DNA of 64,000 bases from Armillaria gallica (lineage: Eukaryota; Basidiomycota; Agaricomycetes; Agaricales; Physalacriaceae). The translations under genes and the position numbers were made by a program. This document shows positions 23,808-36,215 of the stretch, piece after piece. How positions within the stretch are numbered: position 1 is the stretch's first letter; each line of letters starts with the position of its first letter. A model generated the notes under the pieces. The model had not been told where the DNA came from and made no database searches. It was given only the letters and a program-made list of their open reading frames with translations. The stretch spans positions 1,116,001 through 1,180,000 of the forward strand of contig JBANDB010000013.1 in the NCBI GenBank assembly GCA_037576215.1, given 5' to 3'.

Positions 23808-26417
23808 TTAGGAAGATTCAACAGAAGCGTCGACGAAGGCACTAGCCTGAATATTATACAGCTTCGCGTATTCTCCGTTCTTCGCCATCAGCTCTCCATG
23901 AGTACCGGCTTCAGCGACAGACCCGTCTTTCATGCACCTAAGAAGGAAAATCAATATCGTGCTTAACCTGCGAGATCGAAAAGCGTACACAATGAGATCA
24001 GCATGCTTCGTTAGATGCCCAAACCGATGCGTAACGAAAATCATAGTCTTGCCGCGCCGATGGTTGATGAGATTTTCGAATAACGCCGCTTCAGCCTCAG
24101 GATCCATTGCAGAACTAGGCTCGTCCACTGCAACGAACTTCAGTGCGTCGGATTCAAAGCGCATGAACGTACGGGAGCTAGCCGTGATTTCTCAGTAAAG
24201 TTTGTACTAGCTGCAATTGACATCGTAGACTTACGCAACGACTCGCTGCTTCTCACCACCAGAGAGTTCGATATTTTTATCGAGTTTCTCCAGCTCGATT
24301 CTCAACGGGTGGTCGTCATCGTAGGGAACATGGACCGAGTGGTGGCTTTGTAGCAGCGTCAAGACCGTGTCTTTCCCCTTTTCTAGCTTCTCTAGACATG
24401 GTGTGGCTCCACCTAGCTCAGCCGCCTTTGAAATCTTGGCATCGTCGGATACGTGCTCAACACAGCCAAGACCGATGTTTTCTCCAAGCGACAAAGGAAA
24501 GACCGTATGATCCTGCGTAAGCATAGCTATCGACCTCCGAAGGTCCGCCATGCGATAATGGGACATGGGCAAACCGTCGACAAGGATCGACTCTGCAGGT
24601 GATGTCGGGTCATATATACGCGTGAGAATTTTGAGGATGGTAGATTTCCCGCTGCCGTTAGCACCCACTATAACAACTAGTTGGCCTGGTTTGATTGTCA
24701 GAGATAGATTGGAGAGTGCAGGTTTGACGCTCTGGCTACCCGGATACGAGAAAGATAAGTCACTATCGTGCGGATGAGAACGGGTTGCATTGTTTGAGGG
24801 AACGTCCCCTACCGAATATCGAAGGACATTCCCTCTGTTTTGCCATCTGCTTCTGAACGAGGATAGCTGACATTGCCTTCTTTGAGGTGATTTTTTATCT
24901 CGCCAGCTTCGTACAATTCCTTCAGCGTCTGGCATTGATCTGCAAAGTAACGAACATTCATGAGGAGGTAGTCCATTGATCGTTCAAACGATTCTGACGT
25001 CTGCTGCATTATGGCTATCGAAGACATCGAGAACTGTGGGTCTAGAATTGCGGAAAATGTAGAATAGATCTAGGGGTGTTTATGAGTTGATCTGTTTAGT
25101 AGATGCGCTAAATTGACGTACAGTCGGGAAAAAGCCCAGTAGTTGGTTGACAAGATCACGAACAGAGGTCAAGGTCTCCAATCTATGATAGTGAGAGGAT
25201 AGAGACATCTCTGCAGCCAATTCCCCGAGTGACTCTAGAGCATCCTTGTATTCTGATGAGGGCGTCATCAGAATCTTTAAGGAAAAGGAGGAAGTAGATG
25301 AGGTCCGTACGGGTAATTATGTAGTTGGCCAAATCCCCTCCGATGACCTCAGAACGATACTCTTCCGAGGACATATTATCCAATGCTAGCATTCGCTTGT
25401 AAGGTTCGTTTTCTGTGTAGGCAATATGCGCTAGGGACTTTTTGTGATTGTGCAAAGCTCAGGCTATGCGAACAGGCCTACGTTTTCTGTACCACATTGG
25501 TTCTGCGGTCAAGGTCTTAATGAATGGCTTAACAAAGCATATCAGAGCAAAGACGCGCGAGGTTTCCGCCCCGGAGGAGGTGGCGACGACAACGAACTGG
25601 CTCCAGGCCCTTACAAATAACGAGGCAAAATCGATAGTGCCGGTGAAAGAGGTCCAAGCGTCGCTCGCGTCAACATACGATTGCGTTTCTAAAAAGGTCA
25701 GGTAAACCTTGGTGCAAGGAGGAAGGAAGGAAACTTCGCACCTTGAGAAGTAGGAACATCGGTGCATAATCGAGCTAGAGATTTATTTATTTAGATAGAC
25801 ACAAGCCAAGAAATATCAATCATGCCTTGAAGTAAGTAAAGTTTGAAGTGACTATCAACTAGAGCACGAAGCCGAGGAAAAACCCGGTCGCTGGTTTCGG
25901 TAAGTAACTGAATAAGGGGAGCCGCATCGAAGAACGCACAGAGCCCGGGAAGAAATCCTGGAGGCGACATGAAAAATCAAGCGGAGCAGTAATGCTTGCA
26001 GAATACTAGCAACATTAGGTCTTCTCTTGCGTAAACCATCCTCGATCTGCATCCCATATCAGCACACCATCATGTCAAATGGCACAAGGAACGAAGGCTC
26101 ACGATTTTCAGCAGACGCCCAGACAGATAAAGAGTAATCGCCATCTCAAGAGCAGACCACATTCTACTCGACACGTATATCAGCGTGAGCCACGGATCCA
26201 TCGCGAATACTTCAAGAAAGAGTCGTTTCAACAACGGTGTGGCTTGTATCAGATCCTTCCAGCTCTGTAAAACATCGCGCCGGCTTGGAGCATCCTTGAC
26301 CATACAAATTTTCCAAATTCCTCGTTCGAACCTCTCTAGCTGTGGGGGTTTTTCCGTGCTCTTTTTCGTTCTGAAAGAGTTGACCAGAGGTGCCACAGAG
26401 TTCCAATTAAAGGGCAT
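23808..26417 (-). CDS. ABC transporter (half-transporter type), copy 1
   Basis: Multi-exon gene of an Agaricomycete ABC family with one membrane domain followed by one nucleotide-binding domain. The start is placed at 26417 (MPFNWNSVAP), though an upstream exon is possible. N-terminal exons carry RGIWKICMVKD and hydrophobic segments around 26050-26300 and 25460-25770. The NBD has FSYPGSQSVKPAL, Walker A GANGSGKST, Q-loop LTQDHTVFP, signature LSGGEKQRV, Walker B KFVAVDEPSSA and H-loop VTHRFGHL, ending with the usual SVAEAGTHGEL tail at 23808. All ATPase motifs are intact, so it should hydrolyse ATP. Substrate is unknown. A homologue lies in opposite orientation at 32832-35509, with the 5-phosphatase gene between. 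Confidence 0.83.
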
Positions 26418-27006
26418 CTTCAGGATATCGAGTCGTTGGACTGAAAGAGCGATAATCAAGAAGAGATTTTAAGGGTGCAACGAAAACATACCTAGCTAGA
26501 TGAAGGTTGGAGTTGAAGTTGGAGAAAGAGTCAATTGGGCGCCAATTTTGTTGACTCCGACTGAACAATGACCTGCAGGGCTGTAATTACGGCATATAAA
26601 AGGAACTTGCATCATGAAAATAAGTACACCGGTCCGGTGCCTGGTCGAATACGGGTGATGGAGTCAGCTAATGTCCGGCTACTATGTCAGCCTGACCATC
26701 TAGTAGTTTCTGCGGTTTCTCAGTCTGTCGGCAATTGATAGCGACGACCCGATCCGATCGACCTTTTCTTTCCTGCGTATTTTCCTTCAAAGCTCTTGAA
26801 ATGGAGGCTCCAAAAGTAGGAATGATCGCCCAAAAATCTTCATCATTACTATCTGCGCTGATGTATTACCTATTATCTATAAAAGGATGCGAGTTACAAA
26901 ACGAGTGATACACGACATATATGACTGTCCATGAAGGTGGTTATAGTACACATGGAAGGGAACCGAGGTGAAGGAGATAATAAAGTAACCTGCAATAAAA
27001 AAAAAC
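26418..27006. other. Intergenic gap
   Basis: About 590 bases between the 5' end of ABC copy 1 and the 3' end of the 5-phosphatase. TATATAAAA-like stretches occur near 26594-26601 and 26876-26883, but neither can be assigned to a start with confidence. Confidence 0.4.
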
Positions 27007-30000
27007 TCATACCAACTGTTTACTCACATAAAACGCCCTCAACACCGCAAGACGCTTCTGCTCCTCGTCGGCCCACCTCACCTGCACCTCCGACTTATAC
27101 TTTTGCCGTATCTCATGACGCACACTCTTAATGGTCATCTTGAAAGCAGAAGAGACGGGCCGATGGTCCGAAACGTTCGCCTCGTACCTCCGATAATGTA
27201 TCTGTTCCACTCTCGACGGGACCCTGGCACGCCATAGAACCCGGTCGCACCACGCCGGCGACCGTCGTTTCTCAGACGAGTCGTATTCGTCCGACCGGCG
27301 ATCATACTTATATGTCGGAGGGAATGTAAGCGGTCCTTCCGAGAAACCACGGAGACGACAGCCACGATTGTATTTGATCTCCTTCAGTAGTTGATCATGG
27401 GGAAGCATGGATTCCCATTCATTAGCACGAACAGATGCAACGATGGCGTCCCGTCGCTGGTCGATACGATAATTCATATCACCGTTGATCTGAGAGACAA
27501 TATAAATTGATGAACAATGTTCAGGTTTGGCTTGAAACTCACGAAAACCATCTCATGATCTGTAACAGCTGATCCGTCACCCCCACCAACAAAAGGCAAC
27601 GATTCTGGAGACATTGGGAACATGGTTTTCTCTTCAAGGATACCAGCAATATCAGCATTGCGCGTTCGCACTTTGTTCTGACCGGCGCCCAGGTGACAGT
27701 TGATGAAACACATCGACGAATCTTCAATGATGAAGCGAGCAACGATACCGCCCTGCAAGACCCAAGATAAACATCTATGACACCGAGGGAACAGAACAGA
27801 CGTCATACCTTATTACCATATCGGCCCCCCATACCTCTCTTGATCGTAGAGATAGCCATATCCCTCAAGGTCACCCTCTCCGTGTTCTTCACAAAGATGC
27901 ACGTAAACAACCCAACCAGGCTCTCCGTATGCACAACCGTATACGGACACTCTGGCGGCATCGCCAGCCTCACAGCCAACAAAAGCCTATCAAACCACCT
28001 CCTATACGCCCCAGTCACCTTCTCAGAAAGTCCTGGTAGTACACCCTCTTCATGTTTCTTCCCACCAGTCGCTGCCGTCAGCAGCACATTCTTCGCCGCC
28101 ATTTTCCTACTCTCCAGATCTATCACCTCCTGGAACCCGAACGAGATGATGTCCGGACTATCAACGCTCGTCAGGACGTCGTGCAAGAAGTTGATATTCG
28201 CAGGGTCGCCAGTAAGAGAATCTGGCTTGGCAGCATCACAGTTCCATGACACGAGAAGAACAGTGAGATCACGGAACTGGCTGTACGATTGCTCGTATTT
28301 CATCAATTCTTGATCTACAGGGTTGCCAAAGATCAATAAGAATCAAAATCGAAGAAGGCGGAAGAACTGACCTATCCAATCATAAGAAAGCAAGCCATCC
28401 CACAGCTTCAGCGCCTCGTCCCTACTCACACTCAACACGCAGAGCCTCCCCGTACACTCCAGTCCAAGCGGATCGACCTGCAGCTTCATCACAGGCATTC
28501 CCGGGTGCGGGTTCCAGCAGTTGGTCACGACCCACGGCCTCGGAACCACATCGTACGCCGATATCGTCCCGCTCCTGCTCCCCGCCCATAGCCTATTATT
28601 CACGCCCTCAAGGCACAGAATATCCGACATCGATACCTTCATAACCTCCACGCACTTGGGATATCGGTCCTCCGTATTCAGAGCCCAAATGGTGATGTAT
28701 CCTCCTCGTGTCCAACATACGCACGATCCGGATCCGATGGCAGAATGGCAGCAGATGTCACAGGCCCGACATGTTCAGTCGGCAATACCGTCCGTCCCAC
28801 GCATCCAGGCGTAAAAATGTCGTAAACCCGTATTATGGGCGTCTTTGCAGGGGTTTTCGCTCCCACCTTGTCCGTCCTCGATGCGGTCCAGAGCATTCCA
28901 CCCATCAACTTTGCAAAATCTACCTTTTCCGTTATTCTCACCACCCGGGGTTGGGTGTGCGATAGTTTGATGTCTTCGTCTTCAGAATCAGGTGTAAACA
29001 CTAAGACTTTGCCAGCTTCATCGATAGATACCATGGAGCGTCCGTAGCGGAAGAGATGGACGACACCATAGAGGTGGGCGGAGAGCTTCGCGCCAGTGAA
29101 TTGCCCACTTTTGATATCGACCTCCAATATGTGCCCTTCTTTCGTTCCCACCCACGCATATCGTCCCTTGTCATGCCGCTCTCTTGCAGGTCGAAACTCG
29201 AGGCTCGTAATCGTAACGCCTTTGACACCGACTTCCTTTGAATCAAGCACCCACAGAGGCGTATCTTGGACAGCAAGGTCGTATAGCCTTACCTTGTGGC
29301 TATGTCCAATAACAACATGCGTCCCAGACATGCGTACATGGCCTGTATACAGTTCGACCGTGATTTTGGTATATATATTATACCCCTCGTGAACTTCATG
29401 CATGAAGGGAGGTCGCCGAGAGGACTGACTACTGTCGGGAAGCATATCCACCCCGGTGCCCTTCAGATCCTCGTCCTCCGAATCATCGTCAGAAGAGTCC
29501 GAAGGTGCAACACGGCGAGCAGGCGGTAGTTTGTCGCCTAACGCGATGGTCCGCGTCGGAGGAGGCAGGAGTCTGCTAGCGCCCAATACTCGCCGCTCCG
29601 TACTGGGTGAAGGACAAGGCGACTCTGAATGTATGGTGGGGGCTGCGGGAGAGGTGACATGAGCACGGTTAGGAAGGCGTGGCGGAAGTGTCGGAGGATT
29701 GTCATCGACTGGCACGGGGCTAATGGCTGTGTTGCGCCGTGAAGGTAAAGGGGGTGGTGTTTCTGTTGTTGGAGTGTACGGCAGCGCAGAGGCTCTATGC
29801 CTCGGCGGCGGTCGAGGGGGCGGTGGGTGACGACGGCTGGCTTTGGGAAGAGGGGCAGAATGCTGACTTAGTTCACTGTCAGGCGAGGAAAGACTAGACG
29901 AGCTGGAACGCGGGCTCAGCTCGATGAGGGGATCGTCATTGGTTATTAAAGGCGGATCTGGTTGTGAACGTATTTTATAAGGAACATAAGACTTTGGATA

Positions 30001-30601
30001 AGGTGCAATATGCGATTCTGAAGCTCTTGAAAAATGGCCTTTGGAATCGTTATTCCTGCGCAGGACGGACATAATAAGACAACGATCCATGAGGAAAGGG
30101 CACAGAGACGCACGAAAACTTGGAACGCAGCGACGAAATGCTCGTGGCCGCCGGTGTGTCATCATTACCACCCTCCGCAGGCTTTCCAGCGCCCACTAAA
30201 GATATAGATGGGATGCGGGGGTGCCCCGCGTTCGCTACGCTGATTGCCGGTGCAGGTGAAGAAGGTATAGGCACGGGGCGTAGCAGTGGCGATGGATTCG
30301 GTGACGTTGCCTTGGGTCCTCTAAAAGGCGGGGGTGGAGGCGGTCGTTTCCTGAGGTCCGACGACGACGACGAAGCCCGTAATTGCCGTGTCTCGTCCGG
30401 GCCCTCATGGGAATACGAACCGCCGGACGATGTCCTCTGCCTTGGACTGACTGGCTCCAACAGCGAACCGTTCCCATTCCTGCTCGGTGGCCGCTTAATG
30501 CCAATCTGCGTGGTCGACGTCTCGACGGCGAGCTGCTCAAATTTGGAGCGCAGATTCTTCACCGCCGGCTGGGGTATCGTTTCTATTTCGCCATTTTGCA
30601 T
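27007..30601 (-). CDS. WD40 plus inositol polyphosphate 5-phosphatase
   Basis: A large protein (about 1,100 residues) reading from ATG at 30601 (MQNGEIETIPQPAVKNL). A Pro/Ser-rich N-terminal third, with polyproline runs, leads through an intron (junction SLRSKFS-RNNDSKG) to a WD40-like propeller with YNIYTKITVELYTGHVRMSG and WVGTKEGHILEVD. The C-terminal IPPc domain follows: VSWNCDAAK, DIISFGFQEV, FINCHLGAGQNKV, GDMNYRID, SPAWCDRVLW and SDHRPVSSAF. IPPc enzymes remove the 5-phosphate from inositol phosphates or phosphoinositides with Mg2+, affecting membrane traffic and signalling. WD40-IPPc is a known eukaryotic architecture. One G seems missing near 28701, where GHEE should run on to GYITIWAL. 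All catalytic motifs are present. Confidence 0.88.
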
Positions 30602-32831
30602 CCTTCGACTGTCGCCGCAGCGGTGAACAGCGTCGATGTTGACCTCAGGTATCTCACCGCCGTTGTGGAAGAGAATATAGGAATAAAAAGAGGAAATGCC
30701 GTAACGACGTGGTGGTTGATGGTCAAGACGCAAGTGGCCTGATTTGCGGTCTCGGTCTCTTGAATTCGAACGACCATCACGTCGCCTCCATATTTTCCAT
30801 TTCCTTCGTCTTGTAGCAAATTTTGTTTTTATATCGTCGCGGTTGCCTCGAGGCTTCCGGCCGAAGATTCCTGGGCGATACAAAGGCGATCATTTCCGAC
30901 ATCGCGCAAATATCCTTGGCACTGGGTTAGTAGCCGGGCTCGTGGCAGCCAACAATAAGGATTCTCGTCGTCGCCCACAACGATAATAGGGCCTTGCAGA
31001 CACTGCAGATAGCCCTCACTAGCAGAAGTGTGTCCAAGAGGCTACAGGTGCGTCCCCCGTTACTGTTACGAGGACTGTTTGCAAATTTCTTCTTGTCTTA
31101 GGATGGCGACAGCCAATATGCTCGCTGGTAACGTAGGGGTCGATTCAAATTTACTCTGAGGGCGTCATCGTGACGGTGTCACCAATGGTCGCAATACTGG
31201 CTCAATGTTCCCGGACAAGCATCGTCTACATCGTTCCTCGAGGATACTGAGAGCATATATGCGCTTACACGCTCTCTCGAAGCGCATATATGCGGTACTC
31301 AGCGGCCTCGATATCGCCATCTCACTCAACAAGGTTTAGAATTGGTTGCAAAGCGACATTTCTTCTCGTCGATTGAGCATAGACAAACGGAGAGATTGTT
31401 CGTCAGTTCTGGGAAGACAGAGGGACTGATACCTGCTGGAGATACACTTTGAAGACGACCCGAGAATTTTGAGAAGGTGCAGTCCCTCTGTCCACTTGAC
31501 GATACTAAATCCTGCTAATCTTTTACAGTCAACAGCCGTGATATTGGCGTCTAACTTACTTTTCTGTCTCTTAGCCGCGCACTCAAACCTTACGCGTCAT
31601 TCCAATACTTCCTCTTGACCAATGGTCAGCATATGAGCGGTGTCATCAGAGCATAACGGCAGCTTCACTGCGCATGTCCTGGCTAATGGAACATTGCAGG
31701 TGAGTAAATGCCGCTCACACTGCTACAGCGTTTCCAGTATCGCAGCATTTTTTTACAATTGTCTCAAGAACAACACTGGCTATGGCCCATGGTGAACCTT
31801 ACAGCGCCATCAACTGGCCAAATACAAGGTACTCGTTGCATGCCTGTTTTAATGTGTTGGTAATATCGCTCCGCCTGTGTTCTAGATCCGCCGTGAGTAA
31901 GTCTTCCCAAGACGATTCCACAAGGGCGCATTTATGGATGCGTGGGTAGGTTGCCCTTTGTGTCTGTCGAGTCTTTCAAGGAGCGAAGATAGCTCCTTGC
32001 GACTTTGACTGTTTTCATTCATCTCCAGGTGGAGAAACCCGATTTTTGATGGCGGCGATCTTTCAACAACAAGCCCTTGTTGATTCTCCACCGCCTAATT
32101 CAAACCGTCAAGGTCCCGATGCCTGAATGCCTGACATGACTCCGCCAGCGGCAGTGCATCAGACCCATTCGGTTTTTTATTTTTATTTTTAGCAGAGGGG
32201 CCGTTTCTACTTCATCTCCTCGATTTACTTACTTGATTTGGTACGTAGAAATCACACCTGTAGTACGGACGCACCATCAGCTAATAGAACCTCCATCTAA
32301 TTTCCCTCATACCTGCTGGTAGCCCCGTCTGGCTGTATTTCTCTACATGTACTGTCTCTGCGGAGACGTCGGCACCGTCATCAGTATCTATCTGTCTCGT
32401 GGACGTGTAGCATGCCGATACCGACAGCGATGTGTCAGCCATCCAGTCCAGATCGTCGGAAGTGTTTGGACTATCTTGAGCTCGAACCAGCATTTCAATT
32501 GACGGTAGCACAACAATACGTTATACCGACTTCCGTTTTCTGCCGAATACATTCTCACCCGTTGGACTGACCACGAGTTCGTATTTCTGCTGTAGGCGCC
32601 CACCGTGGATTCTATCACAGAGTTGCCTGAGAATGGTATTGCCTTTGTTGCCTAATACTGCCAGCAGCACAGCATCCCATGTACAGCGGATTGCCGCTCT
32701 GATATCAGAGCTGATAGTTATCAGTCTCGTATCGTCAGGCGATTTGACGTGTTGCCCTCCTTCCTGAGCTGTATCCGACGATCCAGCTCTTCCATCCTTT
32801 AGCTACTGGTATATCTCAGCCTCCTTTGGAC
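30602..32831. other. Long gap between the 5-phosphatase and ABC copy 2
   Basis: About 2.2 kb. Besides the hairpin at 31253-31293 it holds only short frames (such as minus-strand 32281-32618) with no signature. It must include the promoters of both divergent neighbours. Confidence 0.45.
31253..31293. repeat. Perfect 14-bp inverted repeat (hairpin)
   Basis: The arm GCATATATGCGCTT (31253-31266) is repeated as its exact reverse complement at 31280-31293, with a 13-base spacer. It could form a cruciform or RNA hairpin. Its own left half, GCATATATGC, is palindromic. Confidence 0.85.
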
Positions 32832-35509
32832 ATGCCTTTGTTTTGGGATTTCTTGGGAGTATTCCCCAATCTGCGTTTTCACCCGTGGGCGTTCAAAGAC
32901 TCTTTGAAATCATTCTCTTCTTCGCTTCTTTCACCCATAATCAGAACAAAGAAAAATCAGCAGAGTTCAGTTCAAGTGGAGACGATGCAATTGGGGGTCT
33001 GGAAGGTTCTTATGGCAAAAAACCCTATGAACCCTCTGGATATCTCGAAGCGATGGAACAGAGTCGCTTCGTCAGTTCCTTTTCTTAAACGTCTTGCTAT
33101 TGACGTCTACACTCTCGACCCGTGGCTGTCAGTCTTGTACGTCCTAAGCAGGATTTGGTGGGGTGTGGAATCGGCAGTGTCTCTATATCTCTCGAGCCGT
33201 CTCTTGAAAACAGTAAGTTTCGCATACAGATATATGTCAAGCACGATGCTTATACAATAATTTAGATTGAAGCTTGCTTACTCGAGGGGAAGCCGAACAC
33301 CGGCGCTATACTGAACGCTTTGCTGGCTCGGGTGGCTGCTCTCATTGCTGCCACCACAATGAGATGGGCAATGTGAGCCTAGGGCTCGGTCCACTTCGAT
33401 TTTTCCTGCCTTAGTGATGCGTTCTTGGCGTTCCAGTGACCGAATTGTACCACCTCTGAAATCCAAAGTCGACAATTATTTCAAGTTATACTTGATGCAA
33501 GGCAAGGCACCAAGTACTGTGTGGCGTATTGGACAGGCGTCTCATGTTTCGGTTTAGCTCAGCTCCTTACTGATGTGCCCACCTCCCAAGGTAACATTTT
33601 TCTATAAACAAATCGGCATGTTTTCTCATGATATCGTTACTAGAACCAGGACAGAAAGTTTCAGCAAGATCAGTGTGGCGAAGCATCTCCGGGATCGTGA
33701 GTTTTGCCTCAGAAGTGGCAGGCGCAGCGGGCAAATTGGCTGTCATCGTGGAATCGTCTCGATCTTCAGGTTCACCGCTTTTTGCTGCTATGTGCATCGC
33801 CAAACCCTTGATAATTAGCTTTTCCTCGGAGCCTTTCTACACTCTACGTACGTCCCTTCTAATAGTGAAGACCTCCCATTGAAAAGCTGTCATCAGCTTG
33901 TCTTGTCTATACTGACAACGAATATCGTCAGCGTATGCAATCCTTGCGCAGTATGTCCTCGACGAAGTATCGATCCGAAATCATCAGCGGCGATCTAGTG
34001 AACTATATCATCAGTGGTGAGAGCCGGTTCACATTCTGCATACGGTTGAATGACATGCATCCGTAGAATATAAGAAGGCTTTGTCCTCTATCGGATATCT
34101 TTCTCAGGAAGAAGTTTCAATGCAGTATTCAAGACGATCGTCATCTCCGATGCGTACCATCTTCTACCAGCTCCTGGGCGATTTTCCGCTCGTGCGTTCG
34201 TTCCAGTAATTTGGGGTGTACGTCCGGCTGAGACTGCTGACACATAGATATATTTCTCAGCAGCAGCTATCTTGGATCCCACAAGATTCTCGATGTCTTC
34301 CATCGCCGTAATGCAGCAGACGTCGCAAAACTTGGAATGGTCAATTGATAGTATCATTCACAAGCTTGCGTATTTCCATGAACAATGCCAGATTTTGCGT
34401 AGCATATACGAAGCCGGCGAGGTCAAAAATCTGGTTCGAGACGGTTCTACAAGATACCCCCGGTCAGTCGAAGAAAAGACCAAGGGGATGTCGTTCGAAA
34501 TCCGGTAATGATGAATGATATACGTCGTCTCTCCCCTCCTAATCTATACACACAGAAACTTATCTTTCTCTTACCCGGGTAGTCAAAGTATCAAACCGGC
34601 AATCTCCAACATCTCCCTGTCTATTAAACCAGGCCAACTCGTCGTCATCGTCGGAGGCAACGGCAGCGGAAAGTCCACCATCATCAAACTCCTCACACGC
34701 TTGTACGACCCTGCCTCTCCTCCGGAATCTATCCTTGTCGACGGCTTGCCCTTGTCGCATTACCGCATGTCCGACCTTCGCCAGGCTATGGCGACGCTGA
34801 CACAGGACCACACCATTTTCCCGCTATCTCTCGGAGAAAATATCGGTCTGGGATGTTTCCAGTATGTATCAAATGACTCGATGATTGACCGTGCGGCGGA
34901 AATGGGCGGCGCCAAGGATCTTCTTGACAAACTGGAGAAAGGAAAGGACACGGTATTACCGTCTAGACACGAAGCGCTAGGTTTTAATCTTCCTGACGAG
35001 GAGGATCATCCTTTACACATCCTTCTGAAACAACTGCAGAAAACCATAGAACTTTCCGGAGGCGAGAAACAGCGAGTTGTCGCGTACGCTCTTGCCATTT
35101 CCATCGGATCGCCATTTCACTGATTTGCGAACCTTTCCCCCTCTTGAATAGGGCCCGTACTTTTATGCGTTTCGAGTCAGGAACTGTGAAATTTGTCGCG
35201 GTCGACGAACCCAGCTCTGCACTAGATGCTGAAGGTGAAGAACTACTATTTAGTAATCTTTTGCAAGGAAGAGAAGGGAAAACTATGATCTTTGTTACGC
35301 ATCGGTTCGGGCATTTGACAAAGCACGCGGATCTCATCGTGTGAGCCTCTCGTTATTTGGGGACTTGAATGCCTAACAAGGCTGGTGTTTATAGATGTAT
35401 GAAAGACGGAGTCATCGCTGAGGCTGGCACTCACACAAACCTGATGGAATTAGATGGAGAATATGCAAAGTTATATAACATTCAAGCGCGCGCTTTCAAA
35501 GATACCTGA
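32832..35509 (+). CDS. ABC transporter (half-transporter type), copy 2
   Basis: Homologue of the gene at 23808-26417 in opposite orientation. ATG at 32832 gives MPLFWDFLGVFPN. The first exon carries LGVWKVLMAKN and LDPWLSVLYVLSRIWWGVESA. Further exons include SISGIVSFASEVAG and the segment CIAKPLIISFSSEP (33628-33882). The NBD has FSYPGSQSIKPA, Walker A GGNGSGKST, LTQDHTIFP, LSGGEKQRV, Walker B VAVDEPSSALD and THRFGHL, and the tail IAEAGTHTNL ends at 35509. Introns include one between DVPTSQ and the next exon (GTAACA donor near 33591). The 3' third was later copied to 40255-41035. Confidence 0.8.
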
Positions 35510-35695
35510 ACATCGGATAATTACATAGTGCCAGTACGAGACGATTACCCCGGAATACCTCAATAAGTTCGAGAGATCGTTAGCCCAATTGTCGCAGCAT
35601 TATGTCTTGGCAATTCAATTCTCCGTTCCGCTGACAGAATCATTCTTTGGCGGCCTGATCAAGGAAATCAGAAGAACGCGGCAATAATTTTAGAA
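34937..35695 (+). repeat. Source segment of the truncated ABC copy at 40255-41035
   Basis: From GAAAGGACACGGTATTACC through the gene end and about 185 bases of 3' flank (to CGCGGCAATAAT) this stretch is repeated at 40255-41035 in the same orientation, with scattered substitutions and small indels. Confidence 0.85.
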
Positions 35696-36215
35696 GGCTA
35701 CAAGGCTCCGAGAAGGGCTCTAGTTGATGAGAACTTGAAAGCATGAGCGTGGAAATGCAGAAGATAAATTAAGTGCGAGCATAGAAGAAAAATGGTTACA
35801 ATATAACCAAAGAAGGAGAGGACTGGTTGAGGGGGTTGAAGAACATTGAACAGTTGCGAGTCGGACGACCCCAGCTGTTTCGAATTTGGTTCAATGGTTC
35901 AATGGTATCTTGGGATGGGCCTCGTTGCCTCGGACTGATGACTGTACATACAGACTGTCACTTCCTCTCATCAACAGGTCTGTATCGTCGCCTGTCTTTG
36001 AGAGACTACTGCGCTGATGTGCTGTGCCGTATTTCCTGAGCACTATGCATAGCACGACACCCGAAGGGAACGCGTAGATTTAGATGTAATCGATCGGAAA
36101 ATAGAATACATAGGAAGCACAACTTTTATGAAAAGGATAATATGACAAAAAATAGAGATAGATAGATGATTAACCAGTCAAAAGATAGCGATCTAAATTT
36201 AAATAATTCAAAGTC
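35510..36215. other. Intergenic gap
   Basis: 3' flank of ABC copy 2 and of the minus-strand membrane protein gene. The first 185 bases belong to the repeated segment. The rest holds one 70-residue frame without a signature, and is AT-rich near 36120-36210. Confidence 0.45.

Noticed and set aside
30120..30626. 168-residue plus-strand frame over the proline-rich 5-phosphatase exon
   Set aside because: It is an antisense shadow of the Pro/Ser-rich coding exon, which has spliced conserved neighbours on the minus strand.
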